From positions 17,332 to 81,331 of the forward strand of contig JAUZOE010000015.1 in assembly GCA_030706605.1 (NCBI GenBank): 64,000 nt of DNA, written 5' to 3'. This stretch comes from Bacteroidota bacterium (GTDB lineage: Bacteria > Bacteroidota > Bacteroidia > Chitinophagales > Chitinophagaceae). Within the stretch, counting starts at the first letter, position 1, and every line of letters starts with the position of its first letter. The notes under the pieces were generated by a model. It saw nothing but the letters and a program-made list of their open reading frames with translations, did no database searches and had not been told where the DNA came from. This document shows, one piece after another, positions 54,977 to 63,910 of this stretch. A program made the position numbers and the translations under genes.

Positions 54977-56388
54977 ATAGGAATAGATATAAATATTTTG
55001 CATCCATTACCCTCACTGCTTTTTATCTCAACCTGGCCATTATACGATTCGATTCTGTTGATCATATTAGAGATACCAATGCCTTTTCTCTTACTGTTTA
55101 CATTAAACCCCTTCCCGTCATCTTCCACAACAATGTTAATAACAGCATCTTTTTCACTTATAGAAATGTTTACATTTTTTGCTTCGGCATATTTCAAAAT
55201 ATTATTGGTTTGCTCCTGGATGATCCTGTATATATTCAATTTAAGATCGTCAGGAAGTGATTCATTGATTAGAGAATAAGAAAAAGCGGTGATTATATTT
55301 GAGTTTTGATGAAAATCATCGATAAGCCTTTGCACCAGGGCTTTTAAATCAATATTTTTAATTGGTGTTACCAACCTCCTGCACAGGGAGCGTATTTCTT
55401 CAATTGAGGTATCGATCAACTCCAAAGGGTATTCAATTAATTCTTTCAATCGGGGATCTTTATTTCCTGCTATCCCCAGGTACAACTTTGTACTTGCCAG
55501 TATCTGGTTTACATTATCGTGCAGTTCCTGCCCTAAATGGTTTCGCTCCTTTTCCTGGGCAAGCATTACAGCTCTTACGATTTCTCTTTGCTTATTTATT
55601 TGTTCATTCATCAGCTGCTTTTGCAATTTTATCTTTTCTGATATATCCGAAATCATTGCCAAAGCCCCTTTATATTCTCCTTGTTTATTATAGATGGGAT
55701 TTGCAGACATACTTGCCCAGATAAGCTTTCCGCTTTTTGTAACAAATTGCTTATCGATATTTTCTGCAACACCTTTTCTTCTTCTGGCCAGAGATACCGA
55801 TGATAATTTTCGGCCTTTATCATCCAAAAAACAGATATTTTCTTTGCCTATCATTTCATCTGGCGAGTATTCCAATATGTCACACATTTTCTGATTAACA
55901 AAAACTGTTTTATTGTTTTCGTCAATCATCCATATGCCTTCCTGGGCAGTTTCAACGATCTGCCGGTATTTTTCACGACTTTCTTCAAGTTCCAGTTCCA
56001 CTTTCTTCCTTACAGTTATATCCTGCATGTAAATGGATAATCCTTCCGTAGATGGGTAAAGTGTAGCATGAATCCAGGTGGCTAAAGGATTACAGTAGCC
56101 CTCTTGCGTAAGGGTTTGCTGTTCTGACATGGCTGTAAAAAAAGTTGCGTAAAAAATATCCACTTTTTTCTCCGGAAACTCTTTCCATATGTTTTTGCCA
56201 ATAATATCTTCAGCTCTGCGGCCTATTATCTCCGCGGCTTTGGTGTTCAAATAGATGTAGTTCCATTGGTTATCAAAAGCGACGAATGCATCTGTAATCC
56301 GGTCAAATACATTTCTAAGCGTGAAGTCATTATATTTCAAATCTGATTTTTTGTTGTTTTCCTGCGACAGGTTCCCCTTACTGTTCAT
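54970..56388 (-). CDS. PAS-domain sensor histidine kinase (HisKA_3 type)
   Basis: This 472-residue soluble protein has two PAS domains (residues about 25-125 and 140-250, with PAC-like ends such as GALAMISDISEKIKLQ). A HisKA_3 dimerisation region has phospho-acceptor His290 in ELHDNVNQIL, and an HATPase_c domain follows (NILKYAEAKNVNI, VVEDDGKGFN). It should phosphorylate a NarL/LuxR-type response regulator, which is not in the window. It is divergent from an AraC-family regulator 159 bp away. Confidence 0.92.
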   Translation of the reverse strand: MNSKGNLSQENNKKSDLKYNDFTLRNVFDRITDAFVAFDNQWNYIYLNTKAAEIIGRRAEDIIGKNIWKEFPEKKVDIFYATFFTAMSEQQTLTQEGYCNPLATWIHATLYPSTEGLSIYMQDITVRKKVELELEESREKYRQIVETAQEGIWMIDENNKTVFVNQKMCDILEYSPDEMIGKENICFLDDKGRKLSSVSLARRRKGVAENIDKQFVTKSGKLIWASMSANPIYNKQGEYKGALAMISDISEKIKLQKQLMNEQINKQREIVRAVMLAQEKERNHLGQELHDNVNQILASTKLYLGIAGNKDPRLKELIEYPLELIDTSIEEIRSLCRRLVTPIKNIDLKALVQRLIDDFHQNSNIITAFSYSLINESLPDDLKLNIYRIIQEQTNNILKYAEAKNVNISISEKDAVINIVVEDDGKGFNVNSKRKGIGISNMINRIESYNGQVEIKSSEGNGCKIFISIPIG

Positions 56389-56547
56389 GCTTTTCTGGTT
56401 TTTTATAGAGATAGAATTTTTATTTTCCTATTCGCACTATTTTATTGCATAATTTTACTTAAGCAAAGTTGATTTGGATATTTCTTTTTTGCAATGACAA
56501 AAGACATCTTCTACTGGATAAACAGGACATTTTAAAAACTTGTTGGT

Positions 56548-57432
56548 ATGAAGAAGAAAACCCTCCCGGTTTATGATATTACATCGTTTAAAGATTTAGG
56601 TAACGACTCGGACTTTTATGCAAATGACTTCAGATCGCATTTACAAAAAAATCAGGGTCTGATACTTTTACCACATGGACACGATTTTTACCTGAGTGTA
56701 TTGTTTACTGGTGGTAGTGGTACTCACGAAATTGAATTCAATAGTTATCTAATAAAACCTGGCAGTGTCTTTATGTTAGGCCCCGGCCAGGTGCACACCT
56801 GGAAATTATCTGATGATATTGACGGTTATATTTTTTTTCATTCGAAAGAATTTTATGATTTGAATTTCACCTATGAAAAAGTAGACGACTATCCCTTCTT
56901 CTGCAGTTTGCATAACACGCCACTAATTGCTTTAAAAAAAATAGCTCTGAAAAAAATTGAATCTATGTTCAGGGATATAGTGAAGGAATATCAGCATAAT
57001 GAATTGATGAAATTTAAAAAATTAGCGTCACTGGTAAATATTTTGTATATCGAACTGTCGAGAGAGTATTTACCGCAAAAAATGAGAGATGATCAAAACC
57101 TGCCCTACCTGGCCAGGGTGCGGCAACTCGAAGACCTGATAAACAAAAACTTTGTGGATATAAAATCTCCGGGAAAATATGCCCGGCTCATGTATGTGAG
57201 TGAAAAACATCTGAACCGGATGGTTAAGGTGAGCCTGAACAAAACTACTTCCGATCTTATAACAGAAAGAATTATTCTTGAAGCAAAAAGAATGTTGGTG
57301 TTTTCAAATAAGACCATCGCTGAAATTATAGACGAACTGGGGTATACAGACAGTGGCTATTTCTTTCGCTTCTTTAAAAAGAAGACAGCCCTCACTCCGA
57401 CTACCTTTCTCGAACAATTCAGAAAAGTTTAA
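56548..57432 (+). CDS. AraC family transcriptional regulator
   Basis: This 294-residue protein has an N-terminal cupin-like ligand domain (residues about 20-130: LILLPHGHDFYLSVLFTGGS, VFMLGPGQVHTWKLSDDIDG) and a C-terminal AraC-type double helix-turn-helix (YARLMYVSEKHLNRMVKVSL, TIAEIIDELGYTDSGYFFRF). It regulates unknown targets, perhaps the divergent histidine kinase. The length is normal. Confidence 0.92.
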   Translation: MKKKTLPVYDITSFKDLGNDSDFYANDFRSHLQKNQGLILLPHGHDFYLSVLFTGGSGTHEIEFNSYLIKPGSVFMLGPGQVHTWKLSDDIDGYIFFHSKEFYDLNFTYEKVDDYPFFCSLHNTPLIALKKIALKKIESMFRDIVKEYQHNELMKFKKLASLVNILYIELSREYLPQKMRDDQNLPYLARVRQLEDLINKNFVDIKSPGKYARLMYVSEKHLNRMVKVSLNKTTSDLITERIILEAKRMLVFSNKTIAEIIDELGYTDSGYFFRFFKKKTALTPTTFLEQFRKV

Positions 57433-57465
57433 GAATTTGGGGGATAGGTAAAAGGAGATTCACCT

Positions 57466-57577
57466 TACACACCCTATTGGTCCAGGAATAAAGAATGTTC
57501 CATGGCGCAAGCTTTGTCGCATAGCCTTGTGCGTTAGCCATGCTTATGCCGGAGGGTTTTCCTCCGACTAAACATGG
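57466..57577. repeat. 42-bp dispersed repeat (copy B) plus nested hairpins
   Basis: 57466-57507 is copy B of the repeat at 54921. It continues into nested structures: CATGGC (57501-57506) with GCCATG (57537-57542), and CCATG (57538-57542) with CATGG (57573-57577), enclosing CGGAGG-GTTTT-CCTCCG (57550-57566). The spacer 57433-57720 is more GC-rich than its surroundings and lies between two convergent genes. Read on the minus strand it gives a peptide that I recall as a frequent spurious translation in Bacteroidota, consistent with a dispersed repeat. Confidence 0.6.
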
Positions 57578-57720
57578 TTTGCAACGAGGATTAGTTGGTG
57601 GATCATCTCTTTCGTTTACTTGATTTCCTCCAGGCTGTGTGTCCTGCCACAGTACAAAACCTGGAGTAGAGAAAACGGCCGGGGAGAAGCAATACACTTG
57701 TTGGTGGCTGTTTATTTTAA

Positions 57721-60105
57721 TTACTCTGTTCTCAAACTTTTCACAGGATTTGCAACCGCTGCTTTTATCGATTGAAAACTTACTGTAAACAATGCAATCA
57801 GCATCACTAATATTCCTGCAGAAGCAAAAAACCACCAACTCATCTCAATGCGATAGGGATAGTTCTGTAACCATTTATTTGCGGCTATATAAACTAATGG
57901 TATTGCAATTATCAATGCTAATACAACCAGTTTTATAAAATCAGTTGACAGTGTTCTAACGATTTGTTGCACCGATGCACCGAGTATTTTGCGTATGCCG
58001 ATTTCTTTCGTTCTTTTTTCTGCTGATAAAACAGACAATCCAAATAAGCCAATGCAGGAAATGAAAATTGTTAGCATTGCAGCAAACAGCATTATCTGCT
58101 TCCACTTTTCAACATCAGCATACTGCTTCCTGTTTTCATCATTTTTAAATACATAAGCATAAGAACTCATGGGATAAAGCTGCTGATATGTTTTTTGTAT
58201 CCATTGTAAACTTGTAGTTGCGGTGTTGGGTTTTATTTTGATGTAATAAGTTCCATACGAACCATTCATCGAAAATAATTGCGGTGTTATTTTTTTGGTT
58301 AATGAAGCAAAGTGATAATCTTTTACCACACCAATTACATGATATGTTTGATTACTGCTTCCCAGCATATTGATGGTTTCTCCTATAGGATTTTTCCAGT
58401 TTGCCTTTTTTACAAAACTTTCATTCACGATAACAGATTGCGCAGAATCCGCAGGAAATGCTGTTGAAAAATTTCTTCCTGCTATTAAAGGGATTTTTAA
58501 TAAAGGCAAATAATTTTTATCAACAATTTCATTAGTGAAGTATATAGTAGACCCAGCCGAATTTTTTGTACCCGTTCCCCATTCACCGGCATTCTTTACA
58601 CTAACGCCAACGATGTTTGGGTTCCTGAGCAATTCATTTTTAAAAACAGCAGCATCGGCATGTGTGAGATTGTTTTTGTTTACGACAACAAGGTTATTGT
58701 CATCATATCCCAAATTTGTTTTGGTTAAAAAATTAAACTGGGCAATAATAATAAATGTGGCAATGATTAAAAACGAGGCGAGCGTAAACTGCAATACCAC
58801 CAAAGATTTTTGCAGGTAATTTTTTCCTGCTACCTGAAAACGACCATATAAAGTTTGCACAGGATTGTAACCCGATAAAACCAATGCAGGATAAAACCCT
58901 GCAAGCAAACTGGTGATAATATATAAAGCAATATAACCTGCAATTAATTTTGCATCGAACAAATAAGAAATTGCCAATGCTTTATTGGCAAGCTCATTAA
59001 ACAACGGCAATAACAATTGCACCAATGCAATAGCTAATACAAAAGCAACCGTGCAGAGGAAAAACGATTCGCCGAGAAACTGAAGTATTAATTGCTTTCT
59101 CTCACTGCCCATTACTTTACGAATACCAACTTCTTTCGCTCTTCTAACGGAACGTGCAATCGTAAGATTCACAAAATTGATACACGCAATTAATAACACA
59201 AACAATGCGATGCCGGAAAGGATATAGGAGTACATCGGGTTGCTTGAATTATTGGCACCAGTTGTGGCGGGTAAATCAGGATCCAGATGCATATCAAGGT
59301 ACGGTTGCAAAAAATAGGTACCCATAAGAATATCATCAGGCTTCCCTCCATCATTTTTCAACATTTCATAAAAGGTCTGTTTCGCATCGGCAATATAAAA
59401 GCTTTGCATTTGTTTTTCTACCGTTTGCAGGTTGGCTTTATCATTCAACACTACAAATGTGTTTAAGAAAGAGTTGAACCAGTTATGTGTGTCCTTTGCA
59501 TCTGCATCAGATTCTTTAAAAGGCAAGAGTATGTCAAACCGGATGGAAGAATTTTGAGGACAACGTTTTGCAACAGCCGTTACTTTGTAAGGAACAAATG
59601 TGCTGTCTTCTTTTATCATCATTATTTTGCCGACAACATCAGTTCTATCGAATTGTTTCTTCGCTGCGTCTTCACTCAGCACAATTGAATGAGGCTCTGT
59701 TAAACACGTTCCAGGATTGCCGCTCAGCAACGGAAAAGTAAATACTGAAAAGAAATTCGAATCGACATGCAACACACTTTGCGATTGAATACCTGCTCCT
59801 GTTTTTATATCTTCATAGCGGTTATCTACCCGCACAAAAGATTTTATCCCTGGAACATTTTGTGTAAACCTTGGTCCCTGCAAAAGACCTGTGGCGGGAA
59901 TTTTATTTTCTTTTCGTTGCGATACAATACGATAAATGTTATTTACATTTTTATTAAACCTGTCGAAGCTGATTTCATCTTTTACATACAACATAATCAA
60001 CATGGCGCAAGCTAACCCAAGGCTTAAACCTGCAATGTTGATAAAAGAATAAACCTTGTTTCGTGCAAGATTTCTAAAGGCAGTTTTGAAATAGTTTTTA
60101 AACAT
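57721..60105 (-). CDS. MacB/FtsX-type ABC transporter permease
   Basis: This 794-residue protein is typical of the long Bacteroidota permeases of this type. It has an N-terminal membrane helix (NIAGLSLGLACAMLIMLYV), a periplasmic MacB-like domain, FtsX membrane segments (ALFVLLIACINFVNLTIARS, KEVGIRKVMGSERKQLILQF), a second periplasmic domain and a second FtsX set (IGIRKILGASVQQIVRTLST). It would be mechanically coupled to an ATPase that is not adjacent here. Such proteins move or mechanotransduce lipoproteins, toxins or antimicrobial peptides. Direct-repeat boxes lie upstream at 60203-60241. Confidence 0.9.
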   Translation of the reverse strand: MFKNYFKTAFRNLARNKVYSFINIAGLSLGLACAMLIMLYVKDEISFDRFNKNVNNIYRIVSQRKENKIPATGLLQGPRFTQNVPGIKSFVRVDNRYEDIKTGAGIQSQSVLHVDSNFFSVFTFPLLSGNPGTCLTEPHSIVLSEDAAKKQFDRTDVVGKIMMIKEDSTFVPYKVTAVAKRCPQNSSIRFDILLPFKESDADAKDTHNWFNSFLNTFVVLNDKANLQTVEKQMQSFYIADAKQTFYEMLKNDGGKPDDILMGTYFLQPYLDMHLDPDLPATTGANNSSNPMYSYILSGIALFVLLIACINFVNLTIARSVRRAKEVGIRKVMGSERKQLILQFLGESFFLCTVAFVLAIALVQLLLPLFNELANKALAISYLFDAKLIAGYIALYIITSLLAGFYPALVLSGYNPVQTLYGRFQVAGKNYLQKSLVVLQFTLASFLIIATFIIIAQFNFLTKTNLGYDDNNLVVVNKNNLTHADAAVFKNELLRNPNIVGVSVKNAGEWGTGTKNSAGSTIYFTNEIVDKNYLPLLKIPLIAGRNFSTAFPADSAQSVIVNESFVKKANWKNPIGETINMLGSSNQTYHVIGVVKDYHFASLTKKITPQLFSMNGSYGTYYIKIKPNTATTSLQWIQKTYQQLYPMSSYAYVFKNDENRKQYADVEKWKQIMLFAAMLTIFISCIGLFGLSVLSAEKRTKEIGIRKILGASVQQIVRTLSTDFIKLVVLALIIAIPLVYIAANKWLQNYPYRIEMSWWFFASAGILVMLIALFTVSFQSIKAAVANPVKSLRTE

Positions 60106-60160
60106 ATTTTACGATTGTTTCAAAGTTTTAAAAGCACAACATAGGTGCCACCTTCTTTAG

Positions 60161-60177
60161 TAATTGATAATCAATTA
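60161..60177. promoter_or_regulatory. 17-bp palindrome upstream of the permease gene
   Basis: TAATTGAT-A-ATCAATTA is a perfect 8-bp inverted repeat, 56 bp upstream of the permease start. It may be an operator. It is AT-only except for one G and one C per arm. Confidence 0.35.
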
Positions 60178-60202
60178 AATTATTGATCTATTATAATTAA
60201 AC

Positions 60203-60241
60203 ATGTACGATTTTGTTACAGCTATGTTCGGTTTTGATACA
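60203..60241. promoter_or_regulatory. Tandem 18-bp operator-like repeats upstream of the permease
   Basis: ATGTACGATTTTGTTACA (60203-60220) and ATGTTCGGTTTTGATACA (60224-60241) match at 15 of 18 positions with a 21-bp period, two helical turns. Each box also has TGT/ACA dyad ends. They lie between the end of the XRE gene and the permease start, about 100 bp upstream of it, and fit binding of a dimeric regulator to one DNA face. Confidence 0.5.
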
Positions 60242-60277
60242 ATTTGCGAGGGAATTTGGTTTTTTACAAAGTTCATG

Positions 60278-60505
60278 TCAGCGGTTCGATGTTATTTTTT
60301 CGTCATTTACATATTCCAGGATGTCGCCTGGCTGGCAGTCTAATGCTTTACAAATTGCGTCTAAGGTACTAAAGCGTATTGCTTTCGCCTTCCCCGTTTT
60401 TAAGATAGAAAGGTTAGATAATGTCAAATCAACTCTTACGGAAAGTTCGTTTAGAGAAATTTTTCGCTTTGCCATCATCACGTCTAAGTTTACAATAATT
60501 GGCAT
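60278..60505 (-). CDS. XRE-family helix-turn-helix regulator (YozG-like)
   Basis: This 75-residue protein consists of a single HTH domain (RKISLNELSVRVDLTLSNLS, IRFSTLDAICKALDCQPGDI) of the short YozG type. It starts 3 bp after the DUF2975 gene, and such pairs are common. It may control its own operon or the permease downstream, but no binding site can be assigned. Confidence 0.88.
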   Translation of the reverse strand: MPIIVNLDVMMAKRKISLNELSVRVDLTLSNLSILKTGKAKAIRFSTLDAICKALDCQPGDILEYVNDEKITSNR

Positions 60506-60508
60506 AGC

Positions 60509-60988
60509 TTAAATTGTTAAGTCATTTTCAGATTTCATATCTATGGCATTTTGCAAAAGTTTTCCAAATATTGCCGCAGCAGTTGCCACTACGGTAGAAA
60601 CAAAAGTAGTCACGATACAAATGGCAAGAAAACCCGCGGGGTCGTCGTTTTTATTGTGAAATATCTTTATGTATAGCCCCGCTAACACAATTAAAATACT
60701 TAGTACGATTGCACAATACTTTATACTCGTCAAAGCCTTAACAGAGTTTGAAGAGAAGACTTTATTTTGTCCGATGTATCCCAATAATTTAAACGCCTTG
60801 TACAGTGCAACAAAAAAAGCTATTGATGCTGCATATCCATACAAGATGAACGGGTCAAAGTAAATGCTGAACAAGCCTAAGTTTGCGGCTCTTCCCTCAG
60901 TTAAAGGGAACCAAAACAAAATAGTAAGTGCCACAATGCCAATAAGCACGATGACTGCCTGGAGAAATACTATTGAAACTCTTTTCAT
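60509..60988 (-). CDS. DUF2975 membrane protein paired with the XRE regulator
   Basis: This 159-residue protein has four hydrophobic segments (residues about 5-30, 45-65, 90-115 and 130-150) in the DUF2975 pattern, including YKAFKLLGYIGQNKVFSSNS. It has no enzymatic motifs. The ATG at 60988 (MKRVSIVFLQ) is chosen over one 24 codons upstream. The pair DUF2975-XRE is a known two-gene unit of unknown function; the membrane part may sense and the XRE part regulate. Confidence 0.82.
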   Translation of the reverse strand: MKRVSIVFLQAVIVLIGIVALTILFWFPLTEGRAANLGLFSIYFDPFILYGYAASIAFFVALYKAFKLLGYIGQNKVFSSNSVKALTSIKYCAIVLSILIVLAGLYIKIFHNKNDDPAGFLAICIVTTFVSTVVATAAAIFGKLLQNAIDMKSENDLTI

Positions 60989-61124
60989 AATGATTTTGCA
61001 AATTTTGCTTACGACACAAAAGTATCGACAATTTATTGATAAACAATAAATATTTAGCACTTTTAGATAAAAATATTTATCTAAACAAAGTGATTTACAA
61101 ATTCAGGATTTGAATTATCATACT

Positions 61125-61195
61125 ATTAGGATTAGTTGGCTCGTCAGCTACAATGAACGCAAACATGAGGGCTCCTATGTAAAGGGGTTCGTTGT
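61125..61195. other. Repeat-like spacer block with imperfect hairpin
   Basis: ACATGAG and CTC..ATGT (61163-61180) form an imperfect hairpin. The block shares AGGATTAGTTGG with 57586-57597. In the minus frame it stays open directly behind the stop of the SRPBCC gene and is protein-like, but has no family. It may be a further dispersed repeat. Confidence 0.3.
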
Positions 61196-61211
61196 TTTTT
61201 GTCGGATTTGA

Positions 61212-61661
61212 TTATTGTGGCATTCCTTTCCCCTCATTGATAAAACTTAGCAGACTGTTTGTAACATGACCATCCCAACCCTTTTCGCAAGCCTCGTAAC
61301 ATTCAATGCCAGGAACTAATCCAATGTGGGTAAAATCAATTTTTGTTTTGTCATTGTCTGATGAAATTTCAAAAACAACTTCGGTATTATTCCACTCCGT
61401 TTTGTCTTTGAACCAAGGCAAATTACAGTCGGTAACTTTCCATATTGTTTTTTTGTTTGGCTCAAATTCGCTGACAACAAAATCAACAAAAGATTTTTCA
61501 CCATTTAGTTCTCCAAACGGAACTGTGAACTTGTCATTGAGTTTTTCGGCACTGCCGGAAAAGTCATGTTTCCACCAATTATTTACCTGGCTGATTTTTT
61601 TCATTGCCGCTTCTGGTGAGGCATTAACTGTAATTGTTATATGATAATTTTGATTTTTCAT
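61212..61661 (-). CDS. SRPBCC (AHSA1-like) domain protein
   Basis: This 149-residue protein is a single START/SRPBCC helix-grip domain: ITITVNASPEAAMKKISQVN, NNWWKHDFSGSAEKLNDKFT and GIECYEACEKGWDGHVTNSL. Members bind hydrophobic ligands or stimulate Hsp90. It is the most downstream of three tandem SRPBCC domains and is close to the middle one in sequence. The function is unknown. Confidence 0.82.
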   Translation of the reverse strand: MKNQNYHITITVNASPEAAMKKISQVNNWWKHDFSGSAEKLNDKFTVPFGELNGEKSFVDFVVSEFEPNKKTIWKVTDCNLPWFKDKTEWNNTEVVFEISSDNDKTKIDFTHIGLVPGIECYEACEKGWDGHVTNSLLSFINEGKGMPQ

Positions 61662-61688
61662 TTTTGTCCTATTTTTTGTGATTTAAAA

Positions 61689-62062
61689 CTATTCGGGCAT
61701 CCCTTTTCCTTCATTAATAAATTTCACCAAACTGCCTGTAACATGCCCATTCCATCCTACTTCACAATCATTGTAACATTCAACGCCAGGAAATAATCCG
61801 ATGTGTGTGAAATCAATTTTGGTCTTGTTATTTTCCGATGAAATTTCAAATACAACTTCAGTTCCAACCCATTCTTTTTTGGCTTTAATCCAATGCAGAT
61901 TGCAGTCCGTTACTTTCCATACTACTTTTTTGTTTGGTATTAATTCACTGATCTGAAAGTCGACAAAGGTTTCGCCAAAATCAACGGTGAATTTGTCGTT
62001 TAGCTTTTCTGAATTGCCTTTCACTTTCTTTGCCCACCAAAGATTTACCTGGTTGATTTTTT
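61689..62062 (-). pseudogene. SRPBCC domain fragment frameshifted at a poly-A tract
   Basis: From 62024 downwards the frame reads NSEKLNDKFTVDFGETFVDF to the stop at 61689, but its N-terminal third lies in the frame of the upstream gene, which ends 62045. Restoring one A to the six-A run (T run 62057-62062 on the plus strand) joins them as AMKKINQVNLWWAKKVKGN. The paralogue at 61661 keeps seven A residues at the same place and an intact frame. It may be a mutation, a sequencing error or slippage. Confidence 0.75.
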
Positions 62063-62593
62063 CATTGCTTCTGCTGCAGAAGCATTTACGGTGATTGTTC
62101 TGTGAAAATTTTTCTTTTCTAAATATTTGTTTCTAATCTCTGCTGCTTTGATCATTTCTTCTGATGGTTGGCCGACTGTGATAAAATAAAAGAGCCAATT
62201 CTTAATAACCATATCCCAACCTTTCTCACACATTTCATAACACTCTTTTTCGGGAACAAGTCCTTCGTGTGTGAAATGAAGAACAGTTTTATCACCTTTG
62301 CTAACAATTTCAAAAATCATTTTTGTGTTTGTCCATTCTTGTTTGTCTTTATTAAGCCAGTAAAGTGTGCTGTCTGTAACAAGCCACACCATTTTTTTGT
62401 CAGGCACAATTTCAACTAATTTTTGTTTTGAGTAATGTTGAGTAGGATGATTAATAATGAACACATCATCCAATTTTGTGCTGCTTCCTTCAAAATCTTT
62501 GCTCCACCATTTTGTAACATTAGTGAGTGCATTGAAAACTTCTTTTGCTGATTGAGCAACTTCAATAGTTGCAGTGAAATTTTTATTTTCCAT
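62045..62593 (-). CDS. SRPBCC domain protein running into the frameshifted second domain
   Basis: This 182-residue frame holds one complete SRPBCC domain (residues 1-145: VTKWWSKDFEGSSTKLDDVF, KKMVWLVTDSTLYWLNKDKQ, ECYEMCEKGWDMVIKNWLFY). It continues through KKNFHRTITVNASAAEAMKK into the start of a second domain and stops after the frameshift. Without the shift it would be a tandem two-domain protein of about 300 residues. It is the first of three paralogous domains and is divergent in sequence from the other two. Confidence 0.8.
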   Translation of the reverse strand: MENKNFTATIEVAQSAKEVFNALTNVTKWWSKDFEGSSTKLDDVFIINHPTQHYSKQKLVEIVPDKKMVWLVTDSTLYWLNKDKQEWTNTKMIFEIVSKGDKTVLHFTHEGLVPEKECYEMCEKGWDMVIKNWLFYFITVGQPSEEMIKAAEIRNKYLEKKNFHRTITVNASAAEAMKKSTR

Positions 62594-62676
62594 TTTCTTT
62601 GAATTTTAAATTGTTTAAAATTTATGCTGCAAAGAACGAAACAGTTTTTCAGTTTTTATTGTAAAAATCGGAAGTG

Positions 62677-63498
62677 CTATTCTTTATAAAATAATTTCCC
62701 GAAATCGTTGGTAGCGTTTTCAAATCCAGAATGTGACTGTCCTGTAAACCTTTTAAACTCTTTCAAAAAATGTGATTGGTCATAATAGTGGTCGTAAAAT
62801 GCATTTTGCATAAAATCCATTTCGTTATTGTTTGCTACGGCATTATAGTATTGATTGAAACGAACAATGGTAGATAAATTTTTCGGGCTTACACCTAACT
62901 TGTCTGCAAATTTCATATTCAGCCATCGGCTACTATACCCGGTTTTCTTTTCCAGTTCTTTGATGGTAATTTTTCCTTTTGACGAAGTTATTTTTGCGAC
63001 ACAATATTCAAAAATAGAATCCTCCGCCTGGAGCATAAATTGCTCGAGCAAAAACTGTTGCAATAAAGCCACTTTGCCTTCAACGCTTTCAACATTTGAA
63101 ATTTGTTCTTCTAATTGTTTGGCAACAGTTCCTAAAATATCTGTAAGTGGATAAATTTGGTTTTTGATGTCGTTAAGGGATAAATGAAAAAAGCGATAAG
63201 CACCTTGCGGATTAAATTCTACTACAATAGTTCCTGTGGCAATATCTTTCTCAACATCTAAAATAACCGGAACATCTGCCAATCCAGTCAAACTAATATT
63301 TTGTTCTTTTGAAGTAAATGATTTTCCGTTCATTGCAGCAACAATACCATTACGAAATGCTACTGACAATTTTATGTGCCCGTTAGGAACAACCAACTTC
63401 AAATCGGCCGCTGGCATTTTCCCACTACTTTCAAACAGCCACATTTTGTCAATGTAACTTTTAAGCAAAGGATGTGGTTCAATATTTTGAAGTCGCAT
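62677..63498 (-). CDS. AraC family transcriptional regulator (DUF6597-like N-terminus)
   Basis: This 273-residue protein has a DUF6597-like N-terminal ligand region (HPLLKSYIDKMWLFESSGKM, KLVVPNGHIKLSVAFRNGIV) and a C-terminal HTH (ITIKELEKKTGYSSRWLNMK, AFYDHYYDQSHFLKEFKRFT). It lies 83 bp upstream of the SRPBCC genes on the same strand and may regulate them. The ligand is unknown. Confidence 0.85.
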   Translation of the reverse strand: MRLQNIEPHPLLKSYIDKMWLFESSGKMPAADLKLVVPNGHIKLSVAFRNGIVAAMNGKSFTSKEQNISLTGLADVPVILDVEKDIATGTIVVEFNPQGAYRFFHLSLNDIKNQIYPLTDILGTVAKQLEEQISNVESVEGKVALLQQFLLEQFMLQAEDSIFEYCVAKITSSKGKITIKELEKKTGYSSRWLNMKFADKLGVSPKNLSTIVRFNQYYNAVANNNEMDFMQNAFYDHYYDQSHFLKEFKRFTGQSHSGFENATNDFGKLFYKE

Positions 63499-63721
63499 TT
63501 GAATCGTCTGTCTGTCATTAAGTTTCCGTCCGCTACACTTACAGTTAACGTTTACGCATTTATGCAGGACTGGAATTAGAATTCCTTTCCGCCGGAACCG
63601 TTACCAAATTTATAATTAAAAGTTCATTGTTACTACTATCGCTCAATAAAGTTCCTTCTGCCCGGAACTGTTGCTGAAACATTTGCCACAGCTCATTGTT
63701 GGCAGTTCTGCCCGGCTAATT

Positions 63722-63775
63722 CTCCTTACTGGGCAGATATGCAGCATAGCCTTTGAGCGGATGGGTATCTGTGCC
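63722..63775 (+). repeat. Solo REP-like hairpin of the RAYT family
   Basis: It reads ACTGGGCAGATATGCAGC, then ATAGCCTTTG and ends GGGTATCTGTGCC. It matches the inverted right-end REP of the RAYT elements (32574-32628, reversed) at most positions over about 55 bases. There is no transposase beside it. The 412-bp spacer 63499-63910 otherwise holds only small GC-rich repeats near 63588 and 63652. Confidence 0.85.
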
Positions 63776-63910
63776 TTTCTGGGAATATAACCACTACATA
63801 ATCCACTTAAGCAAATCGGTTAAAAGCACAAACTAATTTTATAAAGGTCAGCGAGTCAGTATAGAGTATCTCCCATTCTTAATTCAATCAACTAAAGGTG
63901 GTACATTATA

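Noticed and set aside
57419..57838. A 139-codon minus-strand frame in the AraC/permease spacer
   Set aside because: It overlaps the end of the permease gene in another frame and the rest translates repeat sequence. Cys- and Pro-rich composition does not fit a real protein.
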